A stretch of 64,000 nucleotides of DNA, from positions 62,001-126,000 of the forward strand of contig JAQUAI010000001.1 in assembly GCA_028687335.1 (NCBI GenBank). The letters are read 5' to 3'. Positions 1 through 10,152 of the stretch are shown piece after piece. Position 1 is the stretch's first letter; each line of letters starts with the position of its first letter. Origin of the DNA: Gallionella sp. (GTDB lineage: Bacteria; Pseudomonadota; Gammaproteobacteria; Burkholderiales; Gallionellaceae). The notes below the pieces were generated by a model. The model was not told the DNA's origin. It did not search any database and was given only the letters and a program-made list of their open reading frames with translations. Both the position numbers and the translations under genes were made by a program.

Positions 1-273
1 CCTGTGTTGCGCGTGGTGGTACTACGAAAAGTCACGCGTACATTAAAGATGCCGAGTAACGCAGCCGACCATTTGCGCAAGATGAGTTGACGCATTGCCG
101 AGGAAAACATTGGATAGGGAATGACTAGCAACATTCCGTAGCATAGATGAACCAGCAGGCGTAGCGCGCGGAAGCAAGCGATCCATTGTCTGATTAAAGT
201 TGGTTTCATCTCTGATGCTCATTTGGTAATGCAGCAACTAGTGATGGATTGTTTTTCAATGGCAAGCTTGGCC
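1..273. other. Left edge, no recognisable gene
   Basis: These 273 bases precede the stop codon of the chemoreceptor gene. Short open frames exist on both strands, the longest being 64 codons on the minus strand at 43-237, but none has a recognisable motif or a convincing ribosome-binding site. The stretch could hold the 3' end of a gene that starts outside the window, and I could not decide on a frame. Confidence 0.4.
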
Positions 274-1860
274 TCATGCGGGAGCAAAACGGAACTGAGC
301 TATTGTTCTGTGCAGTGTTTGCGAGGTAGTCGTCAGCCCGTTCATTTCACCGCGCGTGACCTCAATGTCGCTGCTAGTGGAGGCGGTAATGTCCGACACC
401 GCTTCGATGTGTGCCGCGATTTGTGTGCTGGCATCAGACTGTGACTGTGTGGCTAGCGCGATCTGTTGCATGCTATCCACAACGGCTTGCATGGAGCCTT
501 CAATCGAGACTAGTACCTCGCTGATTTTTCGTCCGTGTGCCACGCCGTTTTGCGCTTCCTTGCGCGCTGCGCTCATGACTTCAACTGCGTTATTGGCCGA
601 CTGTTGCACGCCGTTTAGCAAATTCGAAATATCTTTGGCAGAGCTGTTGGTGCGTTCGGATAGCACGCGAACTTCATTTGCGACGACTGCAAATCCACGT
701 CCGTATTCGCCAGCTCTAGCCGCCTCAATCGCCGCATTCAATGCCAATAAATTGGTTTGTTCGGCGATGTCCCGAATGACTTTGCTGATTGAGCCGATCT
801 GTTTGAGTGACTGTTCCAGGCCGTTCATGGTGTTGGCGGAATGGCTGATGGTGTCGTCCAGTTTGGCCAGTCCGGTGATGGTTGCACGGCCAATGTTGGC
901 ACTCATCTGAACATCATCACGGGTACGGAGCGCGACCTTGTTCGCTTGCTCGGCATTAGCGGCAATTTTCATTACAGTGCGATGCATTTCTTCGATGGCG
1001 ATTTTTGCATTGAACACTTTTTCAGATTGCATTTGCGCATTGCTGCTCGCGCTTTGAGTGACGTTGCTGACTTTGTCGGCGGCGAGAATGGTGAGCCCGG
1101 CGGAAGCATTAACCTCGCGCAAAATGGTTTCAAAGCGAGCAACAAAAGTATTCACCGTGGCGGCCATTGCGCCGATTTCATCCGCGTAACCGGCAGGCAA
1201 GCGGTGCGTTAAATTGCCGTCGAGCAAATGGCTCATGGCGGCAATCACCTCATCCACGCGATCTTTCAGGCGGCGATTGAAGACGGCCTGAAATACGACA
1301 ATGGTTATTCCGGCAAAGACTAGCGGCACAACGATGATCCAGATGATTTGCTCGACTGTGCGGCTGATGGCTTGCTCAGCCTTGATTGCGCCGCTCTGAT
1401 TGGTTTCGATTAGCTTGTCGATATCGGCGATCATGGGCTCGATTTTTGAGCGGTATAGCATGTCGGGTGCGGTGAGCGCATCTTCCGGGCTGGTGGATGC
1501 GATTTCAAAAGCCAGTTTGAAGCCCTGCACGTTCTCGTTCCACAAAGTGGCGATGTGGGCGATTTTTTCTACATCCGTACCGGCGGGGGCAAACTGTGTC
1601 AGCGGTTGCTGCAAGGCGAGGACGCGCGTGTTGGTCGCACCGAGTTTGGCTTCCGACTCAATCAGCATGGGATCAAGGCGTGATACCGCTAATGCTTCGC
1701 TCTTGATGGCCGCGAGGTTGTCGCTGAATAACTGTTGATTGCGGTATCGGTCAAAATCTCCGCGTAGTAAACCGAGTTGGATGATGGAATAAACAATCAC
1801 ACCACCCAGACTCAGCAATGTGACGATTGCAATCAGGCGCAGTTGGGCTTGCAGTGTCAT
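274..1860 (-). CDS. Methyl-accepting chemotaxis protein
   Basis: Inner-membrane chemoreceptor of 528 residues that would signal to CheA/CheW. A first membrane helix lies at about residues 10-30, an extracytoplasmic helical sensor region at about 32-170 and a second membrane helix at about 172-190. A HAMP domain follows, then a methyl-accepting signalling domain. The highly conserved hairpin tip, including [19 protein letters not shown], sits near residues 365-385. The sensor region has no family I can name, so the ligand is unknown. Its ATG overlaps the stop of the upstream EAL-GGDEF gene by 4 bp (ATGA), so the two are probably translationally coupled. No che genes lie nearby. Confidence 0.93.
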   Translation of the reverse strand: MTLQAQLRLIAIVTLLSLGGVIVYSIIQLGLLRGDFDRYRNQQLFSDNLAAIKSEALAVSRLDPMLIESEAKLGATNTRVLALQQPLTQFAPAGTDVEKIAHIATLWNENVQGFKLAFEIASTSPEDALTAPDMLYRSKIEPMIADIDKLIETNQSGAIKAEQAISRTVEQIIWIIVVPLVFAGITIVVFQAVFNRRLKDRVDEVIAAMSHLLDGNLTHRLPAGYADEIGAMAATVNTFVARFETILREVNASAGLTILAADKVSNVTQSASSNAQMQSEKVFNAKIAIEEMHRTVMKIAANAEQANKVALRTRDDVQMSANIGRATITGLAKLDDTISHSANTMNGLEQSLKQIGSISKVIRDIAEQTNLLALNAAIEAARAGEYGRGFAVVANEVRVLSERTNSSAKDISNLLNGVQQSANNAVEVMSAARKEAQNGVAHGRKISEVLVSIEGSMQAVVDSMQQIALATQSQSDASTQIAAHIEAVSDITASTSSDIEVTRGEMNGLTTTSQTLHRTIAQFRFAPA

Positions 1861-3722
1861 AGCGTCACCTCGCTACGTAAAGTGGGCGCGCGGGGTTCGA
1901 TGAACAGGCTGTTGCCGGACGTGCGCTTGGCCATTTTTTTTGCCTCGCTCATCGCGGCGGAGACTTCGTGCGGTGAAAAGTACTGTCCGGGTTGGACGTT
2001 AATCGCACCGATGGAAATGCTGCTCAGCGGATGGCAAACGACGTTGCCGTTGCGGTCTTCGCATTCGTAACCACGGGCAGCCAGATGTGCTGGGTCAAAC
2101 ATGAGCGACACGGCTTGCTCAAAAGCGACCAGTGCCTGCTCGCAGCGGCCTTTCCAGTCGCGGCTTTGCATCAGCAGAATGAAGTCGTCGCCGCCAATGT
2201 GGCCGATGAAATCTAACTTGGGGTCACAGGCCCAATTCAAAATGCGCCCGGTAAGCTGGATCATCTCGTCACCTTTGCGATAGCCATAAACATCGTTGAA
2301 TGGCTTGAAGTGATCTAGGTCGCAATAGCAAGCCGTGAATGGGGTTTGTGCTTGCAGCAAACGTTCGATGTGTTCGTTGATAGGCACGTTGCCGGGCAGC
2401 ATCGTCAGCGGGTTGGCATAACGCGCCGCTTCAATTTGCATCTGCGTCAGCTCGCGCAGCAGATCTTGCCCGGAAGCAGCACCGAGATAGCGGCCTTGTT
2501 CGGTGATGATGAATCCGTCGATGAAGTGGCGCGTGTCGGCATTGGCGACGAAGCCGCCCAGCTCGGCGATCGGCATATTTTTATCCACCAGCAAAGGATC
2601 GCTGCGCATCTCGGTAGTGCAGGGTTTGCGACCGCGCAATTCGTGCTGGAAGGGACGTGAAAAACTTTCGACAAAATCATGGCGATTAATGATGCCAATC
2701 GCAATTCCTTTGGCTACCACGGGAATGATGCGCAGCGAATGGTCTTCAGAAAAACGCTCAAACACTTCGTCATTGCTGGTTTCCGGCTTTACCGGCTCGA
2801 TATACAGAAGTAATATTTCTGCGCTGGCACGCGGCGATTGAAAAAACGACGCTTTTGGAAAAGGGGCAATCTGCGAGGCACTGATAACGCTGCTGGCTTC
2901 CGCAGAAATCAAGAGCGACGGGGTTGGACTGGGACGGGCGAAGAAGTAACCTTGTCCGCAGGCGATGCCGATATTTTTCACGACACGCAATTCCTCAACC
3001 GTCTCCACGCCTTCGGCGATTACGCTGGTACCGCAACTCTCGGCGATTTGCTGGATAGATTTCAAAAACTGCAACTTGATTGCGTCTTTATCCACACCTT
3101 GAACAAAGTGCATATCGATCTTGATGAACTCGGGGCGCAACTCCGACCATAAGCGCAGGCTGGAAAATCCCTCGCCCAGATCATCGATGGCAATTTTGAA
3201 TCCCATCGAACGGTAGTGCAGCAAGGCTTGGCGCATCGCCTGAAAGTCGAAAGTCGGTTGATTCTCGGTAATTTCGATAATGACGCGCGAGGGCGCAATG
3301 CCGAGCTTGGCCATAAAGTCGAGCGTCTGCCCGTTTTTAAAGCTCGGGTGAGTCAGCGTTTCTGGGCTGACATTGAGAAATAAGTGGCCGGGAAGATCTA
3401 GCTGCGCAAATGTTTCCAGCACAATCTGGCGGCACAACATTTCGGTTTCCAGCGACATATCATGCTTCATCGCGGCCTTGAATAAGTTGACTGGCGAGTG
3501 CAGCGGGCTATCCGCCGGGCCGCGAATCAGTCCCTCATAACCGATGAATTCCCCACTCTTGAGGTCGATGATAGGTTGAAACAAAGCACTGAGTTTTCGT
3601 CGCCGCAAAATCTCATACAACTCAAGCGATTCCGGCGCAATCACCTTGCCGGACGAACCGATTTCCAGCAGCGAGGAAAGCGAATTTGAAAAGCATTGTT
3701 CTATAGCGAGCATGGCGGACAT
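1857..3722 (-). CDS. EAL-CBS-GGDEF cyclic-di-GMP signalling protein
   Basis: A 621-residue cytoplasmic protein with an EAL phosphodiesterase domain first (about 40-285), a CBS-domain pair (about 300-420) and a GGDEF domain last (about 440-600). The EAL domain keeps EGL in place of the signature, plus [18 protein letters not shown] and AEGVE, so it is probably catalytic. The GGDEF signature reads GGDDF near residue 514, compatible with activity. EAL before GGDEF is less common than the reverse. The CBS pair closely resembles that of the divergent histidine kinase. The start has a good ribosome-binding site (AGGGAG, 5 bp spacing). It is the first gene of a two-gene unit with the chemoreceptor. 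Net synthesis or breakdown of c-di-GMP cannot be predicted. Confidence 0.9.
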   Translation of the reverse strand: MSAMLAIEQCFSNSLSSLLEIGSSGKVIAPESLELYEILRRRKLSALFQPIIDLKSGEFIGYEGLIRGPADSPLHSPVNLFKAAMKHDMSLETEMLCRQIVLETFAQLDLPGHLFLNVSPETLTHPSFKNGQTLDFMAKLGIAPSRVIIEITENQPTFDFQAMRQALLHYRSMGFKIAIDDLGEGFSSLRLWSELRPEFIKIDMHFVQGVDKDAIKLQFLKSIQQIAESCGTSVIAEGVETVEELRVVKNIGIACGQGYFFARPSPTPSLLISAEASSVISASQIAPFPKASFFQSPRASAEILLLYIEPVKPETSNDEVFERFSEDHSLRIIPVVAKGIAIGIINRHDFVESFSRPFQHELRGRKPCTTEMRSDPLLVDKNMPIAELGGFVANADTRHFIDGFIITEQGRYLGAASGQDLLRELTQMQIEAARYANPLTMLPGNVPINEHIERLLQAQTPFTACYCDLDHFKPFNDVYGYRKGDEMIQLTGRILNWACDPKLDFIGHIGGDDFILLMQSRDWKGRCEQALVAFEQAVSLMFDPAHLAARGYECEDRNGNVVCHPLSSISIGAINVQPGQYFSPHEVSAAMSEAKKMAKRTSGNSLFIEPRAPTLRSEVTL

Positions 3723-3908
3723 GAAAACTCCCTAAGCGGGTTTGGGGAGCGGCACGATAACGCTGGCGTGTTACGGATTGATGACTCAAACCTCATTTTC
3801 TATGGCAGGTATCTTTAACTCTTTTGGTGTTTTGTTGTGTGAGTTTTTCGGAGTGAGGTGTCATTTTTTTGTCATCCCCCGTCACTAGAATCCGCCGCCA
3901 ACATTGAT

Positions 3909-3971
3909 GGAAGCACTGATTAAGTCGTCATTCCCACTTTCTTGGGAACGACAAACTTAATCAGTGCTTCC
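3909..3971. repeat. 63-bp near-perfect palindrome (MITE-like)
   Basis: Perfect 16-bp arms at 3909-3924 (GGAAGCACTGATTAAG) and 3956-3971 enclose an inner stem built around TTCCCA/TGGGAA, so almost the whole 63 bp can fold into one hairpin. It lies in the gap between divergent signalling genes and overlaps the region where a false upstream TTG start of the kinase would fall. The form suggests a non-autonomous mobile repeat. The inner ATTCCC...GGGAA resembles the spacing of dRS3-type repeats in Neisseria, but this is only a resemblance. Confidence 0.75.
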
Positions 3972-4004
3972 TTAAAACAAAAACTAGGATTCTGGAGGAT
4001 GGAT

Positions 4005-5330
4005 ATGAGTGGGGTGCGTCAGTCTGAGAATGAAATTTTTGCGTTGATTAATTCCGTTGAAGCGGTTTCGCCGGAGAGTACTCTGGATGATCTGGCAGAG
4101 CTATTCGCCAACCCCGCATATGCGAACCTGCTATCGCTGCCCGTTGTTGATAACGGACGTCCGGTGGGGGTCATCAGTCGTTATCATTTTATGGATATTT
4201 ATCTCAAACGTTATGCGCGTGAATTATTTGGCAAACGTTCAATCCGTCGATTTATTAATGATCACCCTTTGCTGGTGGAGTTGGATCAGCCCCTAGCCGA
4301 AGCGGCACAACATGTCGCAAAAAATATGAAATTTCCGCTGACCGAGGATTTTATTGTCACTCGTCACGGGCGCTATTTGGGTGTCGGATTTGTGATGGAC
4401 CTATTGAAGGTGATGGAGCTGAAAATGCGTGCCAACACTGAAGAGTTGGAAAAAGCCTACACACAATTGAAGTCGTCGCAAATGGCCTTGGTGCAATCGG
4501 AAAAGATGGCTTCTCTCGGACAAATGGTGGCCGGTGTCGCTCACGAGATCAATACGCCGCTTGGCTATGTGCAGAGCAACGTCACGATTGGGCAGGAGTT
4601 ATTTTCTCAGCTTAAAACCATGATTACCGAGTATGAAACGCTGGTGGATGGCTTGATGAATGAGCAGGCGGATGACGCGGAAATCGCGGCACAAATGCAA
4701 CTGGTAGCCGAGATGCGTAACGATGTGAATACGCATGAAATGCTGGGTGAAATGCACGGCTTGATGACTGACTCGCTCTATGGCATCGATCAGATTTCCG
4801 AGTTGGTTCTTAACCTCAAGAATTTTTCGCGCATGGATAGTGCTGCTACGGATGTGGTGAATCTGAATGACTGTATTGAGAGTGCGCTGAATATCGGTCG
4901 CAACGTGCTAAAAAACAAAGTGGAGGTGATTAAAGAGCTGGGTGCGCTTCCCAAAGTGTCCTGCGCGCCGTCGCAGTTAAATCAAGTATTCCTCAATTTA
5001 TTTACCAATGCAGCACAGGCAATGCTGGGGAAAGGAGTGCTGCGCATCAAGTCGTGGCATAAGGGAACGGACGTGTATATCAGTGTGAGCGATAACGGCA
5101 AAGGGATTTCGGCAGAAAATCTGACACGTATTTTCGATCCATTTTTTACCACCAAACCCGTGGGAGAGGGGACGGGTTTGGGCTTGGCGATTACGCATCA
5201 AATTATTCAGCAGCACGGGGGCGATATTCGTGTTGACTCACGCGTGGGCGAAGGCACGAGTTTCCATATTCGTTTGCCGGTCTCGTTGGCCGCAATAAAA
5301 CCATCCGCAGAGCTGGAAGCGATTGCGTAA
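4005..5330 (+). CDS. CBS-domain sensor histidine kinase
   Basis: A 441-residue kinase without a membrane segment, so probably cytoplasmic. A CBS-domain pair fills about residues 12-140, followed by a short coiled coil, a HisKA domain with the phosphoacceptor in [10 protein letters not shown] (His180), a helical region, and an HATPase domain (N box [10 protein letters not shown] near 331, G1 DNGKGIS near 363, G2 [10 protein letters not shown] near 390). An in-frame TTG at 3942 lies in the upstream palindrome and is rejected. GGAGG at 3994-3998 sits 6 bp before the ATG at 4005. The response regulator begins 25 bp downstream, so it is the likely partner. CBS domains usually bind adenine nucleotides, so energy status or a nucleotide second messenger is a possible input (inference). 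Confidence 0.92.
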   Translation: MSGVRQSENEIFALINSVEAVSPESTLDDLAELFANPAYANLLSLPVVDNGRPVGVISRYHFMDIYLKRYARELFGKRSIRRFINDHPLLVELDQPLAEAAQHVAKNMKFPLTEDFIVTRHGRYLGVGFVMDLLKVMELKMRANTEELEKAYTQLKSSQMALVQSEKMASLGQMVAGVAHEINTPLGYVQSNVTIGQELFSQLKTMITEYETLVDGLMNEQADDAEIAAQMQLVAEMRNDVNTHEMLGEMHGLMTDSLYGIDQISELVLNLKNFSRMDSAATDVVNLNDCIESALNIGRNVLKNKVEVIKELGALPKVSCAPSQLNQVFLNLFTNAAQAMLGKGVLRIKSWHKGTDVYISVSDNGKGISAENLTRIFDPFFTTKPVGEGTGLGLAITHQIIQQHGGDIRVDSRVGEGTSFHIRLPVSLAAIKPSAELEAIA

Positions 5331-5355
5331 AAGAAAAAAGTAAAAGGAGAAGAAG

Positions 5356-6267
5356 ATGAGTAAACCCACTTTGCTATTGATTGACGACGAAGAACGGATA
5401 TTGCGTTCTTTGCGCATGCTGTTTTTCGTCGGCTATAACGTTCGTATGACCACCGATCCCCAAGAGGCTATCAGCATTCTGCGTGATGAGCGCGTACACG
5501 TCATCGTGAGTGATCAGCGCATGCCGCTGATGCAAGGGTCAGAGTTGTTGCGCATTGCCCGCGAAACATCGCCTGCCACGATGCGTATTTTGCTCACGGG
5601 CTATTCCGATCTGGAGGCTTCTATTGCCAGCGTGAATGAAGGTGAGGTGTTTCGTTATCTGATGAAGCCATGGAATATCGAAGAAGTGAAAAATGTGGTG
5701 GCCGAGGCAGCAGCCATTGCCGAAGCGAGTTTTGCCATGGCGAATACAGATATTGAGAGAGCTGCTGCGAGTGAAAAGCCGCGCGTGCTTATCATGGATC
5801 ATGATGAAGCGACCGCTAAAACCGTGCACGAAACGCTGAGCGATAGATGCGAAATTGTATGGGCTTCTGATGCTCAACACGCCATGGAAGAACTCGCAAG
5901 GCAGGATATTTCGGTGGTGGTATCTGACCTGATGATGGGTGAAACCAATGTCGGATATATTTTGAAAACCATCAAGCAGCTAAACCCGCAAACGCAATGC
6001 ATCGTTGTTACGTCATTTAGCGATACATCCCGTTTGATCGAACTGATTAATCAGGCCCAAATCACCCGCTTTCTACCCAAGCCGATTGCTAAGGGGGTAT
6101 TGGCACGTAATCTTGAATCGATGCTGGAACGGTTTCATATGGTACGCAATCAACCGGTTTTGCAAAAGCGACAAACCGTTGCCCCAATCAGCGATCCTCA
6201 GGAAAAAAAGTTGGCTGGAAACTTTCTGGGTTTACTGGGAAGGCTGCGCGGCAGAGTGGGAGCTTGA
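5356..6267 (+). CDS. Response regulator with two receiver domains
   Basis: 303 residues with two CheY-like receiver domains and no recognisable output domain. Receiver 1 (about 5-122) has the acidic pair D10-D11, phosphoacceptor D53 in VSDQRMP, and the lysine of LMKPW near 104. Receiver 2 (about 143-265) has phosphoacceptor D191 in VSDLMMG and the lysine of LPKPI. The first receiver resembles those fused to HD-GYP outputs, but no such domain follows; the last 40 residues look like a flexible tail. It begins 25 bp after the kinase with an AAGGAGAAG ribosome-binding site. It probably acts by protein-protein contact, perhaps on the divergent c-di-GMP enzyme (inference). Confidence 0.9.
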   Translation: MSKPTLLLIDDEERILRSLRMLFFVGYNVRMTTDPQEAISILRDERVHVIVSDQRMPLMQGSELLRIARETSPATMRILLTGYSDLEASIASVNEGEVFRYLMKPWNIEEVKNVVAEAAAIAEASFAMANTDIERAAASEKPRVLIMDHDEATAKTVHETLSDRCEIVWASDAQHAMEELARQDISVVVSDLMMGETNVGYILKTIKQLNPQTQCIVVTSFSDTSRLIELINQAQITRFLPKPIAKGVLARNLESMLERFHMVRNQPVLQKRQTVAPISDPQEKKLAGNFLGLLGRLRGRVGA

Positions 6268-6308
6268 TCGGTTGCGGATGATGGTCTCGGCTACTTAGCT
6301 AATGGCCT

Positions 6309-6314
6309 TATAAT
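6309..6314 (+). promoter_or_regulatory. -10 element before uvrB
   Basis: A consensus TATAAT lies 44 bp before the uvrB start, without a good -35 at 16-18 bp. No LexA-type CTGT-N8-ACAG operator was seen in the gap. Confidence 0.45.
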
Positions 6315-6357
6315 CACGTCCCTCGCAATTCAAGTCGACACTGTCCTGTCCATCGCA

Positions 6358-8385
6358 ATGAGTAGTGTTATCACCTTTCCCGGTAGTCCTTTCCGCTTGC
6401 ATCAGCCGTTCGAGCCAGCAGGCGATCAGCCTGCGGCTATTGCGCAACTGGTGGAAGGGCTCAATGACGGGTTGGTGTTTCAAACGCTGCTCGGGGTGAC
6501 TGGCTCCGGTAAGACTTACACCATGGCCAATGTGATCGCCCGCACCGGGCGGCCAGCCATTGTCATGGCACCGAACAAAACGCTGGCGGCGCAGTTGTAT
6601 TCGGAAATGCGCGAGTTTTTCCCAGAGAACGCGGTGGAGTATTTCGTTTCCTATTACGACTACTACCAGCCCGAGGCTTATGTGCCCTCGCGCGATGTGT
6701 ATATCGAGAAAGATTCCAGCATCAACGAGCAGATCGAGCAGATGCGTTTGTCTGCCACCAAGTCGATGCTGGAGCGTCAGGATTGCGTCATCGTCGCCAC
6801 AGTTTCCTCGATTTACGGTATCGGCGATCCGGTCGATTATCACGGCATGATTTTGCATTTGCGCGAGCACGAGAAAATCGAGCAACGCGCGATTATCAAG
6901 CGCCTGACCGATATGCAGTACGAGCGCAACGAGATGGATTTTTCGCGTGGCAAGTTTCGCGTGCGCGGTGATGTGATCGACATCTTCCCAGCGGAAAGCA
7001 GCGAGCATGCAGTGCGTTTGACCATGTTCGATGACGAGGTGGAAACTCTGTCGCTATTTGATCCGCTCACGGGGCATATTCTCAGCCGCGTGCCGCGCTA
7101 TACCGTGTATCCGTCCAGCCACTACGTTACGCCGCGCGAGACCACTTTGCGCGCGATAGAGACCATCAAGGTCGAACTGGCGGAGCGCATCGCTTTTTTT
7201 CAGCGCGAGAATAAATTGGTGGAGGCGCAGCGCATCGAGCAGCGCACGCGCCATGATTTGGAGATGCTGGCCGAGATTGGTTTCTGCAAAGGTATCGAAA
7301 ACTATTCACGCCATCTTTCCGGTCGTCCCGACGGCGCGGCACCGCCTACGCTGATGGATTATTTGCCGCCCAATGCGCTGATGTTTCTCGATGAAAGTCA
7401 CGTCATGATTCCGCAGGTCGGGGGGATGTACAAAGGCGACCGCGCACGCAAAGAAAATCTGGTTAATTACGGCTTCCGTTTGCCCTCGGCACTGGATAAC
7501 CGTCCGTTACGTTTTGACGAGTTTGAACGCATCATGCGTCAGAGTGTATTTGTTTCGGCGACACCGGCAGCTTACGAGGCCGCGCATGCGGGGCAGGTGG
7601 TGGAGCAAGTGGTGCGCCCAACCGGGCTGATTGATCCGGTGATTGAGGTGCGTCCTGCCACCAATCAAGTGGACGATCTCATGTCCGAAGTGAATAAGCG
7701 CGTAATGGTTGGCGAGCGTGTGCTGGTCACCACGCTAACCAAACGCATGGCCGAGCAACTCACCGAATATTTCACCGAGCACGGCATCAAAGTGCGCTAC
7801 TTGCATTCCGATATTGAAACCGTGGAGCGGGTCGAAATCATCCGCGATTTGCGTTTGGGTATGTTCGACGTGCTGGTCGGCATTAACTTGTTGCGCGAAG
7901 GTTTGGATATTCCCGAAGTGTCGCTGGTCGCTATTCTCGATGCCGACAAAGAAGGCTTTCTGCGTTCCGAGCGTTCGCTGATTCAAACCATTGGTCGTGC
8001 TGCGCGTCACTTGAACGGCAAAGCGATTTTGTACGCCGACCGGATTACCGAATCCATGCGCAAAGCTATCAGCGAAACTGACCGCCGCCGCGCCAAGCAA
8101 CAGGCGCACAACGAAGCGCACGGCATCATCCCGCAAGGTGTGGTCAAACGCATCAAGGACATCATCGACACCGAATACGATATGGATGCGGGGCGCAAGT
8201 CATTGAAAGCGGCGCAAACCGAAGCCAAGTATCTGGCGATGAGCGAAAAAGATGTGTCGAAAGAAATTAAACGGCTGGAAAAGGACATGCTGCAAGCTGC
8301 CAAAAATCTGGAGTTTGAGAAAGCTGCCCAGTTGCGCGACCAACTGAAAAAATTGCGCGAAAGCGTATTCCTATCGACGCTGTAA
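6358..8385 (+). CDS. uvrB: UvrABC excision nuclease subunit B
   Basis: Damage-verification helicase of nucleotide excision repair, 675 residues, the usual UvrB length. Walker A GVTGSGKT is at residues 46-53. The beta-hairpin region begins with [12 protein letters not shown] near residue 98. The DESH Walker B is near 343, helicase motif VI (QTIGRAARH) near 545, and a C-terminal UVR motif for UvrC contact near 640-672. The ATG lacks a strong ribosome-binding site, but the protein starts where the family does. It appears to be a single-gene unit. Confidence 0.98.
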   Translation: MSSVITFPGSPFRLHQPFEPAGDQPAAIAQLVEGLNDGLVFQTLLGVTGSGKTYTMANVIARTGRPAIVMAPNKTLAAQLYSEMREFFPENAVEYFVSYYDYYQPEAYVPSRDVYIEKDSSINEQIEQMRLSATKSMLERQDCVIVATVSSIYGIGDPVDYHGMILHLREHEKIEQRAIIKRLTDMQYERNEMDFSRGKFRVRGDVIDIFPAESSEHAVRLTMFDDEVETLSLFDPLTGHILSRVPRYTVYPSSHYVTPRETTLRAIETIKVELAERIAFFQRENKLVEAQRIEQRTRHDLEMLAEIGFCKGIENYSRHLSGRPDGAAPPTLMDYLPPNALMFLDESHVMIPQVGGMYKGDRARKENLVNYGFRLPSALDNRPLRFDEFERIMRQSVFVSATPAAYEAAHAGQVVEQVVRPTGLIDPVIEVRPATNQVDDLMSEVNKRVMVGERVLVTTLTKRMAEQLTEYFTEHGIKVRYLHSDIETVERVEIIRDLRLGMFDVLVGINLLREGLDIPEVSLVAILDADKEGFLRSERSLIQTIGRAARHLNGKAILYADRITESMRKAISETDRRRAKQQAHNEAHGIIPQGVVKRIKDIIDTEYDMDAGRKSLKAAQTEAKYLAMSEKDVSKEIKRLEKDMLQAAKNLEFEKAAQLRDQLKKLRESVFLSTL

Positions 8386-8393
8386 ATCTGCTG

Positions 8394-8488
8394 CGGGCAT
8401 CCGCTACGCGGATTGCCTGCTGCCCCCCTTATCTGAGGGTAGCTGATGCAGCTCATCCCTTGCTAAGGGGAGGCTGGGAGGGGCTTGG
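8394..8488. repeat. Stack of short inverted repeats after uvrB
   Basis: The gap after uvrB holds successive hairpin-forming units: GGCATCCGC facing GCGGATtGCC (8396-8417), AGCTGATGCAGCT, and CCCTTGCTAAGGG leading into a G-rich run GGGGAGGCTGGGAGGGG. None ends in a T run typical of an intrinsic terminator. The G-rich unit looks like dispersed intergenic repeats found in many proteobacterial genomes. From 8489 to the mini-ORF at 8651 I see nothing that I can name. Confidence 0.5.
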
Positions 8489-8650
8489 GTGTATGCGTTT
8501 CTGAGTTCAAATATCATCTGAACGGATCAATAGTCGACTCAATAGCTCACCTGCGGAATATTCGATTGCGAATCGCCGCCGACCGTGCAACTATGATCGC
8601 AGCCTTTCGTGATCTGTACGAAGCGGCGCAACCAACCAAGGAGAAACGTC

Positions 8651-8725
8651 ATGGGCAGCAAAGACAAGAAAAAAGAATCCAAAGGTAAAAAACCACAACC
8701 TAAACCGGTGCCAGCCGGAAAGTAA
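8651..8725 (+). CDS. 24-residue lysine-rich mini-ORF
   Basis: ATG at 8651 follows AAGGAG (8638-8643) with 7 bp spacing. It encodes 24 residues beginning MGSKDKKKESKGKK and ending in a proline/lysine tail. Nine of 24 residues are lysine, with no hydrophobic core, so any product would be disordered and strongly basic, perhaps binding nucleic acid or ribosomes (inference). The strong ribosome-binding site and clean start and stop are the only support. It sits 57 bp before the thiolase start. I do not recognise a family. Confidence 0.45.
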   Translation: MGSKDKKKESKGKKPQPKPVPAGK

Positions 8726-8781
8726 ATTCCCCACGTGTGCCCCTGTTGGTGTCGCAAGCTTGTGCGAAAAGGGAGAGTGTC

Positions 8782-9981
8782 ATGAGCAAACAAGTTCAAG
8801 AAGCCTATATCGTCGCCGCCACCCGCACGCCAGTCGGCAAAGCGCCGCGCGGCATGTTTCGCAATATTCGCCCCGACGACTTGCTGGTGCATGTGCTGAA
8901 AAGTGTGTTGGCGCAGGCACCGTCGCTTGATCCGGCCAGTGTTGGCGATGTGATTGTCGGTTGCGCGATGCCAGAGGCGGAGCAGGGCATGAACGTGGCG
9001 CGCATCTCGCTGCTGTTGGCGGGTTTGCCGAACAGCGTGCCGGGTATGACTATCAACCGTTTTTGTTCATCCGGTGTGCAGGCTGTGGCATTGGCGGCAG
9101 ACCGTATCCGGCTTGGCGAAGCGGATGTAATGATCGCGGCGGGCACCGAGAGCATGAGCATGGTGCCGATGATGGGCAATAAGATCGCATTCAATCCCGC
9201 TATCTTCGAGCGCGACGAAAACTACGGCATTGCTTACGGCATGGGGCTGACGGCGGAAAAAGTGGCGGAACGCTGGAAAGTGTCACGCGAGGCGCAGGAT
9301 GAGTTCGCTTTGCAAAGCCATTTGCGCGCTATTGCAGCAATCAACAACGGCGAATTCGAGGACGAGATCACGCCGTATCTCATTACCGAACACGTGCCGG
9401 ACATGGGTAGCCGCGAGGTGCAAATCAGGACGCGCGAAGTGGGGCGGGATGAGGGGCCGCGCGCGGATACCTCGCTCGAAGCACTGAGCAAACTTAAAGC
9501 CGTGTTTGCGCAAAAGGGCTCGGTCACGGCGGGCAATAGTTCGCAAATGTCAGATGGTGCGGGGGCGGTGCTGCTGTGTTCCGAAGCTGCGCTTAAACGC
9601 TACAACCTCACACCTATCGGCAAATTTCTCGGCTTTAATGTGGCGGGCGTGCCGCCGGAAATTATGGGTATCGGCCCCAAAGAAGCGATTCCGCGCGCAC
9701 TGAAACAAGTTGGGCTGAGCCTGCAAGACATGAGTTGGATTGAACTGAACGAGGCTTTCGCCGCGCAATCGTTGGCAGTCATCAATGATATTGGTCTCGA
9801 TCCGGCCATCGTCAATCCGCTCGGCGGTGCAATCGCGCTAGGCCATCCGCTTGGTGCAACTGGTGCGATTCGCACCGCGACGTTGTTGCATGGCCTGCGT
9901 CGGCGCAAACAAAAATACGGCATGGTCACCATGTGCATCGGCACAGGCATGGGTGCAGCGGGGATTTTTGAAGCGTTATAA
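8782..9981 (+). CDS. Acetyl-CoA acyltransferase (thiolase)
   Basis: Thiolase of 399 residues that would cleave 3-ketoacyl-CoA with CoA in beta-oxidation, or condense acetyl-CoA. Nucleophilic Cys95 lies in NRFCSSG. The NEAFA motif, His355 in GHPLGATGA and Cys385 in CIGTGMG complete the active site. A GTG 15 codons upstream is possible, but GGGAGAG at 8771-8777 supports the ATG at 8782. It stands alone, without the hydratase/dehydrogenase partner (fadB or fadJ), so a fadA or paaJ name would be a guess. Confidence 0.93.
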   Translation: MSKQVQEAYIVAATRTPVGKAPRGMFRNIRPDDLLVHVLKSVLAQAPSLDPASVGDVIVGCAMPEAEQGMNVARISLLLAGLPNSVPGMTINRFCSSGVQAVALAADRIRLGEADVMIAAGTESMSMVPMMGNKIAFNPAIFERDENYGIAYGMGLTAEKVAERWKVSREAQDEFALQSHLRAIAAINNGEFEDEITPYLITEHVPDMGSREVQIRTREVGRDEGPRADTSLEALSKLKAVFAQKGSVTAGNSSQMSDGAGAVLLCSEAALKRYNLTPIGKFLGFNVAGVPPEIMGIGPKEAIPRALKQVGLSLQDMSWIELNEAFAAQSLAVINDIGLDPAIVNPLGGAIALGHPLGATGAIRTATLLHGLRRRKQKYGMVTMCIGTGMGAAGIFEAL

Positions 9982-10019
9982 AACGTGCGGCAGTAAAAAA
10001 ACACTGAGAAACGGGCGAT

Positions 10020-10046
10020 AAAAAAGCCGCCGAATCGGCAGCTTGT
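10020..10046 (-). terminator. Intrinsic terminator after tRNA-Leu
   Basis: On the minus strand GCTGCCG-ATT-CGGCGGC is followed by six T residues, 11 bp beyond the CCA end of tRNA-Leu. With the A run on the other side it may also end thiolase transcription. Confidence 0.7.
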
Positions 10047-10056
10047 TTTTATCCCG

Positions 10057-10141
10057 TGGTGCGGAAGACAGGACTCGAACCTGCACACCTTGCGGCGCTG
10101 GAACCTAAATCCAGTGCGTCTACCAATTCCGCCACTTCCGC
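10057..10141 (-). tRNA. tRNA-Leu (UAG)
   Basis: 85 nt including encoded CCA. Acceptor stem GCGGAAG pairs with CTTCCGC. The anticodon stem CTGGA/TCCAG encloses TTTAGGT, giving anticodon TAG. A long variable arm is present, as in leucine tRNAs, and the T loop is TTCGAGT. Confidence 0.97.
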
Positions 10142-10152
10142 GTGGGGCGCGC

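Noticed and set aside
3942-4004. Upstream TTG start for the histidine kinase, adding 21 residues.
   Set aside because: It lies inside the palindromic repeat and lacks a ribosome-binding site. GGAGG precedes the ATG at 4005.
6250-6357. SOS (LexA) box upstream of uvrB.
   Set aside because: Only single CTGT half-sites are present; no paired CTGT-N8-ACAG was found.
6295-7008. 237-codon minus-strand frame over uvrB.
   Set aside because: It is antisense to the conserved UvrB coding sequence and has no recognisable motif or start signal.
8485-8688. 67-codon plus-strand frame after uvrB.
   Set aside because: It starts with a TTG without ribosome-binding site and overlaps the better-supported mini-ORF in another frame.
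10057-10141. tRNA-Leu as integration site of the R-M island.
   Set aside because: The island lies on the 5' side of the tRNA, there is no integrase, and no duplicate of the tRNA 3' end was found at the far end.
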